The notes under the pieces were generated by a model. It did not search any database. It worked only from the letters and a program-made list of their open reading frames with translations, and was not told the DNA's origin. A program made the translations under genes and the position numbers. Of a stretch of 64,000 bases of DNA, positions 1 through 9,400 are shown piece by piece (positions within the stretch are counted from its first letter, which is position 1; every line of letters begins with the position of its first letter). Location: positions 2,170,001 to 2,234,000 of the forward strand of contig NZ_CP048711.1 of NCBI RefSeq assembly GCF_010669285.1, in the 5' to 3' direction. This DNA is from Kineobactrum salinum (lineage in GTDB: Bacteria; Pseudomonadota; Gammaproteobacteria; Pseudomonadales; Halieaceae).

Positions 1-1448
1 ACAGCGCTCGAAGGGCCCGGGAATGGCCCGCGGCGCGGCTGCCACAATGCGCTCCAGTTGTTGCTGGCTGCCATCGGCCAGTAGCTGCTCAAGTTCCGCC
101 AGGCGTTCACGAAGCAGGTCCGCAAAGTGCGGGTGCAGCCCTGTACTCCTGCCCGCGACCCAGGCCGGCAAGACCGGGTCGCCAAGATGCCGCGTCAGCC
201 AGCGGCCCAGCTGCAGCATCACCTCATCCCAATCCGCATCGCGCCGGCCTTCCAGCAGCAGGCTCATCCTGGGACCCAACGCGGCCGCCGCGGGACGGTG
301 CAGCAAGCTGAAACGCTGCGGACCCGCGTCGTCAACCGGGACCCCGGCCCGCGGCCGGGCAGGTCGCGGGCTTCAAACAAGGCAGCCGACAGCGGCTCGA
401 GCCAGGCCAACGGCGGTACCGGATTCAAGTCGGCGAAGTGCCTGGCGGCCTCACCATCACCCAGGGCCCACAGAACCCTGCCCACCGCATGGTCGGCACG
501 GGAGGCTGTCAGTGGGGGTGCTACAGCGTGTTGTGCGATAACCATCCGCCGCGAACGCACACCATCACGGTAGCTGGCCGCCCACGCCTGCAGGGTGCCG
601 TACAGGGCCTCATGGCGGCGACGGCCGCGCGGCAACGGATACAACAGCGGCGCAAAACCGCGCGACTGCCATTCCAGTTCAACCCGCTCGCGGGTACCTT
701 CGCGGTAGCTGGCCAGCACCCAGGCGCCGGATCGCTGCGCCGCCGGCGCCTCATCTGCGGCCAGCGCATCCATCAGGTAGCGCAGCAGCGGATCATGCAG
801 CTCGTAGCCGATGAAACACACCGTAAAATGGCGCAGCAATTCCGACACGAAGCGTGCCGCCCAGCGCTCACCCAGGTAGGCCAGGCCGAAATCGCCACTG
901 CTGAGCACCAGGCGGTTGAATTGTGTCTCCTGCTGCTCCAGCAGGCCATGCAGGTAGACCAGTCCGTGCCACCGGTCCGGTCTGGGCAGCGGCAACTGGG
1001 GCGCCACCAGCTCGGGCACAGCGAGCTTGTCGCGAGCTATCACCCGCCGGAATACATGGTCGACATTGCTGGTGACCAGGCGGGTGGTGCCTTCGCGGTC
1101 CGTCGCCAGTTGCAGCAATGCCCGATGGGTGTCGGTCGCGCCCCGCTTGCGCCAGCGGGGTTTCAGCACCGCCGCCAACGCCTCGCGCACCGCGTGGCGC
1201 TGGCCCGGGTGGCGACGCTCCAGGAGCTCCAGTACCGCATCGAATTGCCGGTTCCTGAAAGCCTGCTGTTCGACCGGGGTACGAGTGGTGTCCAGCGTCC
1301 TGTAGAGCTTGTTGATCAGGCCGCGGGTATCCGGCAGCCCGGCCGGCACTGCCACACCCGGACCGCAGAAAAAAACCAGCCGGCCCTCTTCCTGCGCCTG
1401 CAGCAGATGCTCCGGGATATCCGGTCCATCAGTGACGAAAACCGGCAT
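1..1448 (-). CDS. SIR2-domain protein, partial, with an apparent frameshift
   Basis: The N terminus has SIR2-like features: a glycine-rich nucleotide loop at residues 29-37 (GPGVAVPAG), TSNVD at 126-130, and a catalytic-type LHG with His at about 167. These are the residues used by SIR2 NADases and deacylases to hold and cleave NAD. Beyond about residue 290 comes a long extension that I cannot name with certainty. The frame is lost near 335-365: translation from the start reaches a stop at 264 with a nonsense-like tail, but the -1 frame continues openly with coding-like sequence (DDAGPQRFSLLHRP, later GRWLTRHLGDPVLPAW) to the window edge. One missing base in the GC-rich run explains it. A long SIR2 protein with an all-helical C-terminal extension resembles the antiphage DSR1/DSR2 class; this is inference. 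It lies 140 bp downstream of uvrD on the same strand. Confidence 0.7.
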
Positions 1449-1589
1449 CAGCTAATTGCTCCCCACACTACACTGGCCCGTCTGCCTGGGTGCTCATCCC
1501 GCACGATCGACAATTGCTGCATGTCTCCCCCTATTATTACTGTTCACCTCACGGCCTGTCCGGCGGTGGTCGTACTGGCTGGCGCCGGG

Positions 1590-3740
1590 CTACAGCAACT
1601 GCAGCTTGGCATACTGCACCACCAGCCATTTACTGCCCTCAAAATCGAAGTTCACTTCCACCCTGGCATGATTGCCACGGCCCTCGAAATTCAGCACGAC
1701 GCCCTCGCCGAACACCTGATGGTAGACCCGTTGGCCCAGGTTGAGCCCGGTCTCGGGGACGCTGGCCTGGGACAGGCTGCTGACCGGGCGGCTGATGGCG
1801 GTATGCAGCCGTACCTCCCGCAGCAGTTCGGCCGGGATTTCGCGGATGAACCGCGACGGCGTGTTGTAGCTCTCGCTGCCGTGAATACGGCGCGACTCGG
1901 CATAGCTGATCACCAGGCGCTGCATCGCCCGGGTGATGCCCACATAGCAGAGCCGGCGCTCCTCTTCCAGCCGGCCCGGCTCCTCCAGCGACATGCGGTG
2001 CGGGAACAGGTTTTCCTCCATGCCGGCCAGGAATACCAGTGGGAACTCCAGGCCCTTGGCAGAGTGCAAGGTCATCAGCTGGACGCTGTCCTCGTGGCTG
2101 TCGGCCTGGGCATCACCCGCGTCCAGCGCGGCGCTGTCCAGGAACTGCTGCAATGGCGACAGCTCCTCGCCCTCGGGGCTGAACTGCTTGGCGGCGCTGA
2201 CCAGTTCCTCCAGGTTTTCCACCCGGGCCTGGCCCTTCTCGCCCTTCTCCTTCTTGTGGAAGTCAATCAGGCCGGAGCCGGTGATCACATGCTCGGTCAA
2301 CTCCTCCAGGCTGAGCTCGTCGGTGCCTGAATCGAGTTCGTCGATCAGTACCGTGAAGCCTTCCAGCGCCGTCAGGGCGCGGGCCGGCAACAGTTTTTCC
2401 TCCCTCGCAGCGGCGATGGCCTGCCACAGCGGCAGCTCGCGCTCCCGGGCCAGCTGGCGCAGCGTGTCCAGGGTCTTGCTGCCGATGCCGCGTGGCGGCG
2501 TGTTGACCACCCGCTCCACCGCGGCATCATCGCCGCGGTTGGTCAGCAGGCGCATATAAGCAAGCGCATTGCGGATTTCCAGGCGCTCGTAGAAGCGCTG
2601 GCCGCCGTAAATCCGGTAGGGAATCCCGCCGCGAATCAGGGCCTCCTCCAGCACCCGCGACTGGGCATTGGAGCGGTACAGGATCGCCACGGAGGCGCGC
2701 AGGTTGCCCTCGGTGATCCAGCCCTCGGCCTGTTCGACGATAAAGCGGGCCTCGTCCTGCTCGTTGAAACCCGCGTACAGGGAAATCGGCTCGCCGCTCT
2801 CGCCCGCGGTCCACAACTCCTTGCCCAACCGCCCGTGGTTATGGGCGATGACCCCATTGGCCGCCTGCAGGATGGTCTGGGTGGAGCGGTAATTCTGCTC
2901 CAGCCGCACGGTGCGGGTGTGCCGGAACTCCTCGCCGAAACGCTGGATATTCTCGATTTTGGCGCCGCGCCAGCCGTAGATGGACTGGTCGTCGTCGCCC
3001 ACCGCCACCACCGGGATGCTGTCGCCCGCCAGCAGGCGCAGCCAGGCGTACTGGATGGTGTTGGTGTCCTGGAACTCGTCCACCAGGATCTGCCGGAAGC
3101 GGGCCTGGTAATGTTTCAACAGCGTGGGGCTGTGCAGCCACAGCTCGTGGGCGCGCAGCAGCAGCTCGGCAAAATCCACCAGTCCGGAGCGCTCGCAGGC
3201 GACCTCGTAGGCCTTGTAGACCTGCAGCATGGTGAGACCGAACAGATCCCCTTGCGGCAGCTCGATGTGGGCCGCGCGCAGTCCCTCGTCCTTCTGCCCA
3301 TTGATATACCACTGGGCCTGCCGCGGCGGCCAGCGGGCCTCGTCCAGCTCCAGTTCCCGGCACACCCGTTTGACCAGCCGCAGCTGGTCGTCGCTGTCCA
3401 GGATCTGGAAATTCTGTGGCAGTTTGGCCTCCTGCCAGTGGGCCTTGAGCAGGCGGTGAGCGAGACCATGGAAGGTACCCACCCACATGCCGTGGGAGGG
3501 AATGTGCAGCATCTCCTCGATGCGGCTGCGCATCTCCCGCGCCGCCTTGTTGGTAAAGGTGACCGCGAGAATGGCCCAGGGGGAGACATCCTGAGCCCTG
3601 ATCAGCCAGGCGATGCGGTGCACCAGCACACGGGTCTTGCCGCTGCCGGCACCGGCCAGCACCAGCAGGTTGGGGCTGTCGTCGGCAACCGCTTCGCGCT
3701 GGGCATCATTGAGGGGAGAGAGAATATCTGAAACATCCAT
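1590..3740 (-). CDS. uvrD: DNA helicase II UvrD
   Basis: ATP-dependent 3'-5' superfamily 1 helicase of nucleotide excision repair and methyl-directed mismatch repair. It unwinds the incised strand after UvrABC or MutHLS action. Visible motifs in order are Walker A GAGSGKT at residues 30-36, DEFQDTN (Walker B), GDDDQSIYGWRGA (motif III), QNYRST (motif IV), and LMTLHSAKGLEFPLVF plus CYVGITRAMQ (motifs V and VI). At 716 residues it is almost the same length as the E. coli enzyme (720), and the C-terminal Tudor-like segment (GQRVYHQVFGEGVVLNFEGRG) is present, which separates UvrD from the shorter Rep. It is a single gene followed at 140 bp by the SIR2-domain gene on the same strand. Confidence 0.96.
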   Translation of the reverse strand: MDVSDILSPLNDAQREAVADDSPNLLVLAGAGSGKTRVLVHRIAWLIRAQDVSPWAILAVTFTNKAAREMRSRIEEMLHIPSHGMWVGTFHGLAHRLLKAHWQEAKLPQNFQILDSDDQLRLVKRVCRELELDEARWPPRQAQWYINGQKDEGLRAAHIELPQGDLFGLTMLQVYKAYEVACERSGLVDFAELLLRAHELWLHSPTLLKHYQARFRQILVDEFQDTNTIQYAWLRLLAGDSIPVVAVGDDDQSIYGWRGAKIENIQRFGEEFRHTRTVRLEQNYRSTQTILQAANGVIAHNHGRLGKELWTAGESGEPISLYAGFNEQDEARFIVEQAEGWITEGNLRASVAILYRSNAQSRVLEEALIRGGIPYRIYGGQRFYERLEIRNALAYMRLLTNRGDDAAVERVVNTPPRGIGSKTLDTLRQLARERELPLWQAIAAAREEKLLPARALTALEGFTVLIDELDSGTDELSLEELTEHVITGSGLIDFHKKEKGEKGQARVENLEELVSAAKQFSPEGEELSPLQQFLDSAALDAGDAQADSHEDSVQLMTLHSAKGLEFPLVFLAGMEENLFPHRMSLEEPGRLEEERRLCYVGITRAMQRLVISYAESRRIHGSESYNTPSRFIREIPAELLREVRLHTAISRPVSSLSQASVPETGLNLGQRVYHQVFGEGVVLNFEGRGNHARVEVNFDFEGSKWLVVQYAKLQLL

Positions 3741-3897
3741 CGCCGCATTCTACCCAAATTCCGCGGCTTGCCCAGCACCGGCTTGTGTTGATGGCTTGTG
3801 TTGATCGCCACGCCGGGAAGGCGGGAGGGTTGCTGGAAGCAATACGGCCGGCCCTCTGGTAATATCAGCGCAGCCAGCAAGGCAGCGGAGCAAGTTG

Positions 3898-4857
3898 ATG
3901 AGCAACGATAAATACGACGATCTGGACGACGACAGTTCTGCGGATGAGCCCTGGCAGGACGACGGGCCGGGCCCAGTGTTCCCGGCGCCCACCAGGAATG
4001 GCGGCGAGGAGCCGGAACTGTACGAGGACAGTTCCGGCGGCCTGGGTGATGACAGCGAACCACCGCTGGCGGGGCGGGAACGCGAACCGGGCGCCGCGAG
4101 ATATCATGCGGCCGGCTCGCAGGAAGACTACGAAGACGATGAGTTCGACGAGGACCAGCTGGAGGACGACTGGGAAGACGACTTCGAGGAAAACCCGTCA
4201 CGCAGCCAGCTTTCGCGCCTTACCGATACCTGGCCTGTGGGCCTGATCGCGGTCGCCGCCATGGCCCTGCTGCTGCTCGCCGCCGGTGGCTATGGTGTGA
4301 TGAAGCAGCGCTCCGCGATGGAGCAGGAGATCCGCGACCTGCAGGCACAGCTGGCCCTGGCGGGCAATCCCGGCGAGGTCCGCGAGGCGAGAGCAACCCT
4401 GGCGACGATGAAAACGGACAACCGGGAATTGCGCGGGGCGCTGGCAGCTCTGCGGGACGAGAACCGGCAGCTGGGTGATACCCTGGCCGGCCTGGAACAG
4501 CAATTGCGTACTCAGCGCGAGACCGCTGCGGCAGAACAACCGTCGTCGACACCGGCTCCAGCACCGACAACGGCGCAGGCAAGCCCGGACCAACCCGCCG
4601 AACCGGCGCCAGCGGCCACCGCCTCGGGCTGGTTTGTCAATTTTGGCAGCTACAGCGAGCGCCCCCTGGCACAGCAATGGGCCGACCGTTTGAAACCAGA
4701 CGCCGGAAATGTGGTCGTATCCACTGTGCAGGTGAAAGGCAATACCCTGTACCGGGTGCGGGTCGTAGGCCTGTCCTCGGAACAGAATGCGCAATCAGTG
4801 GCCCAGACCCTGGCCCGGAAGTACGAGCTGCCGACTTTGTGGGTCGGCCGGCAGTAA
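3898..4857 (+). CDS. SPOR-domain membrane protein
   Basis: Predicted bitopic inner-membrane protein that would bind denuded septal peptidoglycan through a C-terminal SPOR domain. The first 110 residues are strongly acidic and low in complexity (many Asp and Glu runs). One membrane segment follows at about 116-138 (PVGLIAVAAMALLLLAAGGYG), then a heptad-like coiled coil at about 142-205, a Pro/Ala/Thr linker, and the SPOR domain from about 240 to the end (GWFVNFGSYSERPLAQQWADRL ... YRVRVVGL). I chose ATG at 3898; a TTG lies directly in front of it. It is transcribed divergently from uvrD. The domain and topology are seen; a role at the division site is inferred from the family. It is not clearly FtsN, DamX or DedD. 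Confidence 0.8.
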   Translation: MSNDKYDDLDDDSSADEPWQDDGPGPVFPAPTRNGGEEPELYEDSSGGLGDDSEPPLAGREREPGAARYHAAGSQEDYEDDEFDEDQLEDDWEDDFEENPSRSQLSRLTDTWPVGLIAVAAMALLLLAAGGYGVMKQRSAMEQEIRDLQAQLALAGNPGEVREARATLATMKTDNRELRGALAALRDENRQLGDTLAGLEQQLRTQRETAAAEQPSSTPAPAPTTAQASPDQPAEPAPAATASGWFVNFGSYSERPLAQQWADRLKPDAGNVVVSTVQVKGNTLYRVRVVGLSSEQNAQSVAQTLARKYELPTLWVGRQ

Positions 4858-4918
4858 ACTTGGCAGGACTGCGCGGTGCTGGTACTGTTTGAACAAATTT
4901 TTCCGGAGGATTTGTATC

Positions 4919-5296
4919 ATGAAAGCTCTCAACTATCTGCTGGCCACCCTCGCCCTGGGCAGCTCGGTCGCCATGGCGGACTGTGTAAAACCCGATGCAC
5001 CCTCGCTGCCAGACGGTGCCTCGGCGAGCATGGATGACATGCTGGCGGGCCAGAAGTCCGTGAAGACCTTCCAGGAAGCCAACCTGGAGTATATGGGCTG
5101 TCTGGAAAAGACCTTCACCGCGGCAAAGTCCCGGATAGAAAGCGGCAAGGTGAGCGACGCCGAAACCGCGGAAGAGCTGAAGAGCAATTACGAGAAAGCG
5201 GTCGATGACTACAATGCGGCCGTTTCCAGGGAAGAGACTGTAGCCGGCCAGTTCAATACCGAGATCCGCGAATACAAGGCCGCCAATCCCGACTGA
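4919..5296 (+). CDS. Small exported protein of unknown function
   Basis: A 125-residue protein with a clear Sec signal peptide (KALNYLLATLALGSSVAMA, cleavage expected before DCVKP). The mature part has a cysteine at the new N terminus and a second one in YMGCLEK, which could form a disulfide in the periplasm. The remainder is highly charged and predicted helical, ending IREYKAANPD. The start at 4919 is fixed by a strong ribosome binding site (GGAGGA, 9 bases upstream); longer readings from 4787 run back into the SPOR gene and lack the signal peptide. I do not recognise the family. It follows the SPOR gene by 61 bp and converges on oxyR. Confidence 0.75.
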   Translation: MKALNYLLATLALGSSVAMADCVKPDAPSLPDGASASMDDMLAGQKSVKTFQEANLEYMGCLEKTFTAAKSRIESGKVSDAETAEELKSNYEKAVDDYNAAVSREETVAGQFNTEIREYKAANPD

Positions 5297-5382
5297 GGAG
5301 GCTTTCTTACTGCCTGCCCGGCGGCCGTGGGGCGGGGGCGAGCAAAATCACCCGACTCCGATCCAGGCCAGCAGCAACGGCG

Positions 5383-6306
5383 TCATTGCTGTTGCTGTCG
5401 CGAACCGGCCAGGTTTTCGGCCAGTGCCTGCCGGAACGTGGCCTTGAGCACGTCAATATTGCCCACCCCTCCGAAGTTGGGCCGCACAATAAAGGCTATG
5501 GAGCGGTGCGGGCCGGGCTCGTCCAGGCGCAGCGCCTGCAATTCCGAGCTCCCCGATAGCAACTGATCCAGCGCCATTTCCGGCACCAGAGTGGAACCCA
5601 TGTGGCCGGCGACCATCTGGATCAGCGTATACAGGCTGGCGCCCTCCAGCGTATCCCCCAATCGGGATGCCTGCAGGTGGCAGACCGCCAGCGCGTGATC
5701 CTTCAGACAGTGCCCATCCTTCAGCAGCATCAGGTTGATGTCACGCAACTGCTCGGCATTGACCTGCTTGTGCCGTCCCAGAGGGCTGTCTCGATGGGTG
5801 ACCAGAAACAGGTCTTCCTCCCAGAACGGGAATGCCAGCAGGCCGTCATGGGCGTAGGGCAGCGCAATCACGGCAGTATCCAATTCGCCATTGCGCACTT
5901 TTTCCACCAACAGATGGGATTGCTGTTCCGCAATGGATAGCCGGAAGTCAGGAAAGTCCCGCCGCACCGCCGGCAGTACCTTGGGCAGCAGATAGGGACC
6001 AATGGTAGGGATGACCCCCATCGTCAGCGGATAGCTGAGCGGCGTCCTGCCCTCCTGCGCCAGCCGATAGATGTCCTCCAGTTCCAGCTTGATGGCGGTG
6101 GCCCGCGCCAGGATCTGCTCCCCCACCGGCGTCACCAGTACCTTCTTGTTGTCCCGTTCAAACAGCTGGGTACCGAGCTGGCTCTCGAGCTCAGAGATCG
6201 CGGTACTGAGGGCCGACTGCGAAATGGCGCACTGCTCCGCAGCACGCTTGAAATGGCGGGTATTGGCTACTGCGAGGGCATAGGTCAGTTGTTTGAATGA
6301 GATCAT
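5383..6306 (-). CDS. oxyR: Hydrogen peroxide-sensing LysR-type regulator OxyR
   Basis: LysR-family transcription factor that activates peroxide defence genes after forming an intramolecular disulfide. The N-terminal winged helix-turn-helix is clear (FKRAAEQCAISQSALSTAI), followed by the effector domain. The OxyR signature DGHCLKDHALAVC carries the two redox cysteines with the same spacing as Cys199 and Cys208 of E. coli, which separates it from other LysR proteins. Length is 307 residues against 305 in E. coli. It converges on the small exported protein gene. The intergenic region upstream is AT-rich near the start, as expected for an autoregulated LysR promoter. Confidence 0.93.
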   Translation of the reverse strand: MISFKQLTYALAVANTRHFKRAAEQCAISQSALSTAISELESQLGTQLFERDNKKVLVTPVGEQILARATAIKLELEDIYRLAQEGRTPLSYPLTMGVIPTIGPYLLPKVLPAVRRDFPDFRLSIAEQQSHLLVEKVRNGELDTAVIALPYAHDGLLAFPFWEEDLFLVTHRDSPLGRHKQVNAEQLRDINLMLLKDGHCLKDHALAVCHLQASRLGDTLEGASLYTLIQMVAGHMGSTLVPEMALDQLLSGSSELQALRLDEPGPHRSIAFIVRPNFGGVGNIDVLKATFRQALAENLAGSRQQQQ

Positions 6307-6741
6307 TGCGGCCCGTATCGGAAAAACGGTATGGATTAACTATTGTATTCTATTTTACGGAATATACTATGGGCTGATATCGCCCCTGTAGTTGCGCGCG
6401 GACGCTCCGCAGCGCACATCCAAACCGGCGCAAGAGGCTGGGCTTTGCGCTATCTATGGTGCCCATTCTCGCTTTACTTATAGCTTCGTTGGCCGGGACC
6501 ATCCAGGGCGTTACAGCCTGACAATCGCAAGCGGAACGGGCCTCGCGGCAACGGACGATCACCTTGTTCTTGCCACCAGGGAACATGTTGATATCCCGGT
6601 AAATTCTCAGAGCAGGGGACACAGCACCCCGTTTACCTTGAAACCAGTGACTCTGCCCCCAGTTAGAGAGTAGTACAGTGCCTCTGCCTGCGGGTTGAGC
6701 ATTGTTCCTTTTTCAATGCAACCACCTCCGGACAAAGCACT
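6307..6741. other. Intergenic region between oxyR and lemA
   Basis: About 435 bp between divergent genes. The oxyR side (6320-6370) is AT-rich and is where the oxyR promoter should lie. The middle carries only overlapping open frames of about 90 codons on both strands whose translations look like no known family and lack good ribosome binding sites. A 21-codon hydrophobic reading frame starts at 6456 but is unsupported. I see no tRNA, hairpin terminator or repeat. Confidence 0.5.
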
Positions 6742-7359
6742 ATGGAAACCCTTCACAAACCGTTGCAACAGTGGACTTTCTGGCGGTTGCCGTCACTGCT
6801 GGCACTGCTGTTGTTACTCAGTGGCTGCGGGATCAATACCATCCCCACTTACGATGAGAAAGTCACCGCCGCCTGGTCCCAGGTGGAAAACCAGTACCAG
6901 CGCCGTGCCGACCTGATTCCCAACCTGGTGGAAACCGTCAAGGGTTTCGCGGCCCAGGAGCAGGAAACCCTGACTGCAGTGATTGAAGCGCGCTCCAAAG
7001 CCACATCGATTCAGGTGGACGAGAGCATTCTCAACAACCCCCAGAAACTGCAGCAGTTCCAGCAGGCCCAGGGTGAGCTGAGCAGCGCCCTTTCCCGCCT
7101 GATGGCGGTGTCGGAACGCTATCCGGACCTGAAGTCGAACCAGAACTTCCTGGCCTTGCAGTCACAACTTGAGGGTACCGAGAACCGCATTGCCGTCGCA
7201 CGCCGGGATTTCATTCAGGCAGTGGAGCGCTACAACACCGAGCTGCGCACCTTTCCGGGAAAAATCTGGCACAGTATTCTCTATAGCGATCTGGAGCCCC
7301 GTGCCAACTTCGAAGCCACCACGGAAAATGCGGAAGAAGCACCCGCGGTGGAGTTCTGA
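6742..7359 (+). CDS. lemA: LemA family lipoprotein
   Basis: A 205-residue protein with a lipoprotein signal (LLLLLSGCGIN, lipobox LSGC at about 26-29) and the LemA core VENQYQRRADLIPNLVETVKGFA, which forms a long antiparallel helical bundle. LemA proteins are membrane-attached and their biochemical role is not established; they are usually co-transcribed with TPM-domain proteins, as here. The stop codon overlaps the start of the next gene by one base (TGATG), so translational coupling is likely. First gene of a three-gene unit lemA-TPM-TPM. Confidence 0.9.
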   Translation: METLHKPLQQWTFWRLPSLLALLLLLSGCGINTIPTYDEKVTAAWSQVENQYQRRADLIPNLVETVKGFAAQEQETLTAVIEARSKATSIQVDESILNNPQKLQQFQQAQGELSSALSRLMAVSERYPDLKSNQNFLALQSQLEGTENRIAVARRDFIQAVERYNTELRTFPGKIWHSILYSDLEPRANFEATTENAEEAPAVEF

Positions 7360-8120
7360 TGCCTGCCCCACCCCGCACAAGTCTGCTGCTGGCGCTGCTG
7401 CTGTTGCTCCCGGCCACCGTCTGGGCCCAGTCAACGCCGGAGTTTCCCGAATTGACGGGCCGGGTGGTAGACCAGGCGGACATGCTGCCCCCTGAAGCGG
7501 AAGCGCGTCTGAGCCAGATGCTTCAGGCCCACGAGCAGGCCAGCACCGAACAGCTTGTGGTGGTCACCCTGCCGGAGCTGCAGGGCTTTCCCATTGAGGA
7601 TTTCGGCTATCAGCTGGGACGGCACTGGGGTATCGGCCAGGAGGGCGAGGATAACGGCGCCCTGTTGATTGTGGCCCGGGATGAACGCAAAGTCCGGATA
7701 GAAGCGGGCTATGGCCTTGAGGGCCGGCTCACCGACGCCCAGTCCTCCGTCATCATCGATCGCGTCATCACCCCGGCTTTCCGTCAGGGGGATTTTCAGG
7801 CCGGAATCGTCAACGGCGCGGCCGCCATGATCCAGGTTCTCGGTGGCGAGCCCATGGCGGCTCCCCAGAGACAGCAGCCCCACGCAGCCCAGGAAAAGCC
7901 CAATGCCGGCCTGGTGGGGCTGCTCTTCCTTCTCATGTGGGTGGTGGTGTTCTTTATCGGCAGCCGCGGTGGCCGTGGCGGTCGTGGCGGCGCGGCCCTG
8001 GTAGGCGCAGCCCTGCTGGGCGCGGCCATGGGCGGCCGCGGGGGTGGCGGCTTCGGTGGCGGTGGTTTTGGCGGCGGCGGTGGTGGCTTTGGCGGCGGCG
8101 GTGCCTCCGGTGGCTGGTAA
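7359..8120 (+). CDS. TPM-domain protein (YgcG family)
   Basis: A 253-residue exported membrane protein. A signal peptide (SLLLALLLLLPATVWAQ) is followed by the TPM domain (VVDQADMLPPEAEARLSQML ... ALLIVARDERKVRIEAGYGLEGRLTD), a transmembrane segment at about 186-203 (GLLFLLMWVVVFFIGS), and a glycine-rich tail of about 45 residues made almost only of Gly, Phe and Ala and ending GGASGGW. TPM proteins have been linked to membrane stress and, in photosynthetic organisms, to photosystem II repair; the role here is unknown. It overlaps lemA by one base and is followed 60 bp later by a second TPM gene. Confidence 0.88.
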   Translation: MPAPPRTSLLLALLLLLPATVWAQSTPEFPELTGRVVDQADMLPPEAEARLSQMLQAHEQASTEQLVVVTLPELQGFPIEDFGYQLGRHWGIGQEGEDNGALLIVARDERKVRIEAGYGLEGRLTDAQSSVIIDRVITPAFRQGDFQAGIVNGAAAMIQVLGGEPMAAPQRQQPHAAQEKPNAGLVGLLFLLMWVVVFFIGSRGGRGGRGGAALVGAALLGAAMGGRGGGGFGGGGFGGGGGGFGGGGASGGW

Positions 8121-8180
8121 CTCCGCATGGCTATCCGCAGGCCCTGACTCCCCTCACCTGAAAATGAGAACCACAGAATC

Positions 8181-8797
8181 ATGACATTACTCAGCAAAAG
8201 CGATCAGGAAGCCGTTACCGCTGCCATCAACGAGGTAGAACGGCAGACCGATGCCGAACTGGTAACCGTGTTGACGGCCCAGTCCGATGACTACAGCTAT
8301 ATCCCTTGCTCTGGGCCGGCATCCTGGCACTGCTGTTGCCGGGTATAGGCAACTACTTCGGCAGCTGGTTCGGTGCCGACATATTGTTGCTGGTACAGTG
8401 GGGGACTTTCATCCTGCTCAGCCTGCTGTTCCGGATGCCTGGCATCAACACCCGCCTGATTCCCCGGCAGGTACGTTACTGGCGGGCCTCCAACCTGGCG
8501 CGACGGCAGTTCCTGGAGCAGAACCTGCACCACACCGAGGGCGCCACCGGCATACTGATCTTCGTCTCGGAGGCGGAACGCTATGTGGAGATCCTGGTGG
8601 ATCAGGGCATTGCCGACATCCTGGACAACGCGGTATGGGAGGACATAGTGGCGGACTTCACCACCAAGGTGCGCCAGGGCCAGACCCGGCAGGGCTTTCT
8701 CGACTGCATCGCTGCCTGCGGCAAGCTCCTGAAGGAGCACGTACCCGCCACCCACGAACGCAACGAACTGCCCAACCACCTGGTGATCCTGCCATAG
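8181..8797 (+). CDS. Second TPM-domain protein, interrupted by an apparent frameshift
   Basis: The first 41 codons from ATG 8181 (MTLLSKSDQEAVTAAI ... AQSDDYSYIP) and the open frame from 8306 to 8797 (LLWAGILALLLPGIGNYFG ... ELPNHLVILP) clearly belong to one cytoplasmic-start TPM membrane protein, but they are in different frames. The break is at about 8300 in TATATCCCTTGCTC; one extra C restores DDYSYIPLLWAG and gives exactly 205 codons plus stop. The protein has two adjacent hydrophobic segments (about 44-58 and 64-80), then a TPM-like region with RYVEILVDQGIADILDN. Probably an intact gene with a base-call error, last of the lemA operon. Confidence 0.78.
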
Positions 8798-8928
8798 CCA
8801 CAACGGCGACGGCTGGCTTTTTGGGCTGAGCCATCTTCAATTATACTTGTTCTGGCGCAGCTACACCGGGGATCATCACGGTGAGCTCGCTGGCCTCATC
8901 GACGATTATCTATCTACAGGAGGAGAAC

Positions 8929-9354
8929 ATGGAGTCCACCAAAGCCGGACATCGTGGCGCCTGCCTCTGCGGCGCAGTCAGTATCGTAGCCAGGACCAAG
9001 AGCGACAGCATTGGCGCCTGTCATTGCACGATGTGCCGAAAGTGGGGCGGTGGTCCACTTCTTGCCGCTGAATGTGAAGGTGATGTGGATTTCGAAGGTG
9101 CCGAAGATATATCCATCTTTGCGTCTTCAGAGTGGGCTGAGCGTGGCTTCTGCCGGCAATGCGGTACTCATCTGTTTTACCGCTTGAAGCAGGAGCAGCA
9201 CTACGCGATACCCGTAGGGCTTTTTGAGGACGGTGACCGGTGGAAACTCACCGAACAGATATTCGTTGACCAGAAACCGCCGTTCTACTCGTTCGCGGAA
9301 AAGACGAAAGACCTCACCGGCGAAGAAGTGTTCGCCCAGTACACCGGCGCATAG
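8929..9354 (+). CDS. GFA family (Mss4-like fold) zinc-binding protein
   Basis: A 141-residue protein of the glutathione-dependent formaldehyde-activating enzyme (GFA)/CENP-V family. The zinc ligands are present in order: CLCGAV, GACHCTMCRKWGGGP, and CRQCGTHLFYR. The Mss4-like beta fold of the family binds zinc; the true substrates of most members are unknown, so formaldehyde chemistry should not be assumed. The start at 8929 follows a strong ribosome binding site (AGGAGG). An upstream GTG at 8881 in the same frame would add 16 residues unlike the family. It stands alone, converging on glmS. Confidence 0.88.
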   Translation: MESTKAGHRGACLCGAVSIVARTKSDSIGACHCTMCRKWGGGPLLAAECEGDVDFEGAEDISIFASSEWAERGFCRQCGTHLFYRLKQEQHYAIPVGLFEDGDRWKLTEQIFVDQKPPFYSFAEKTKDLTGEEVFAQYTGA

Positions 9355-9400
9355 AGAGTTGACGGTGCACGGAAGCAGGGCTGACTGACACCCGGGCCCG

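Noticed and set aside
438-2330. A 630-codon plus-strand open frame across the SIR2 and uvrD genes
   Set aside because: It spans two convincing minus-strand genes and has shadow-type composition.
6456-6521. A 21-residue hydrophobic peptide frame in the oxyR-lemA gap, toxin-like in look
   Set aside because: No good ribosome binding site, no antisense RNA signal that I can see, and such short frames arise by chance.
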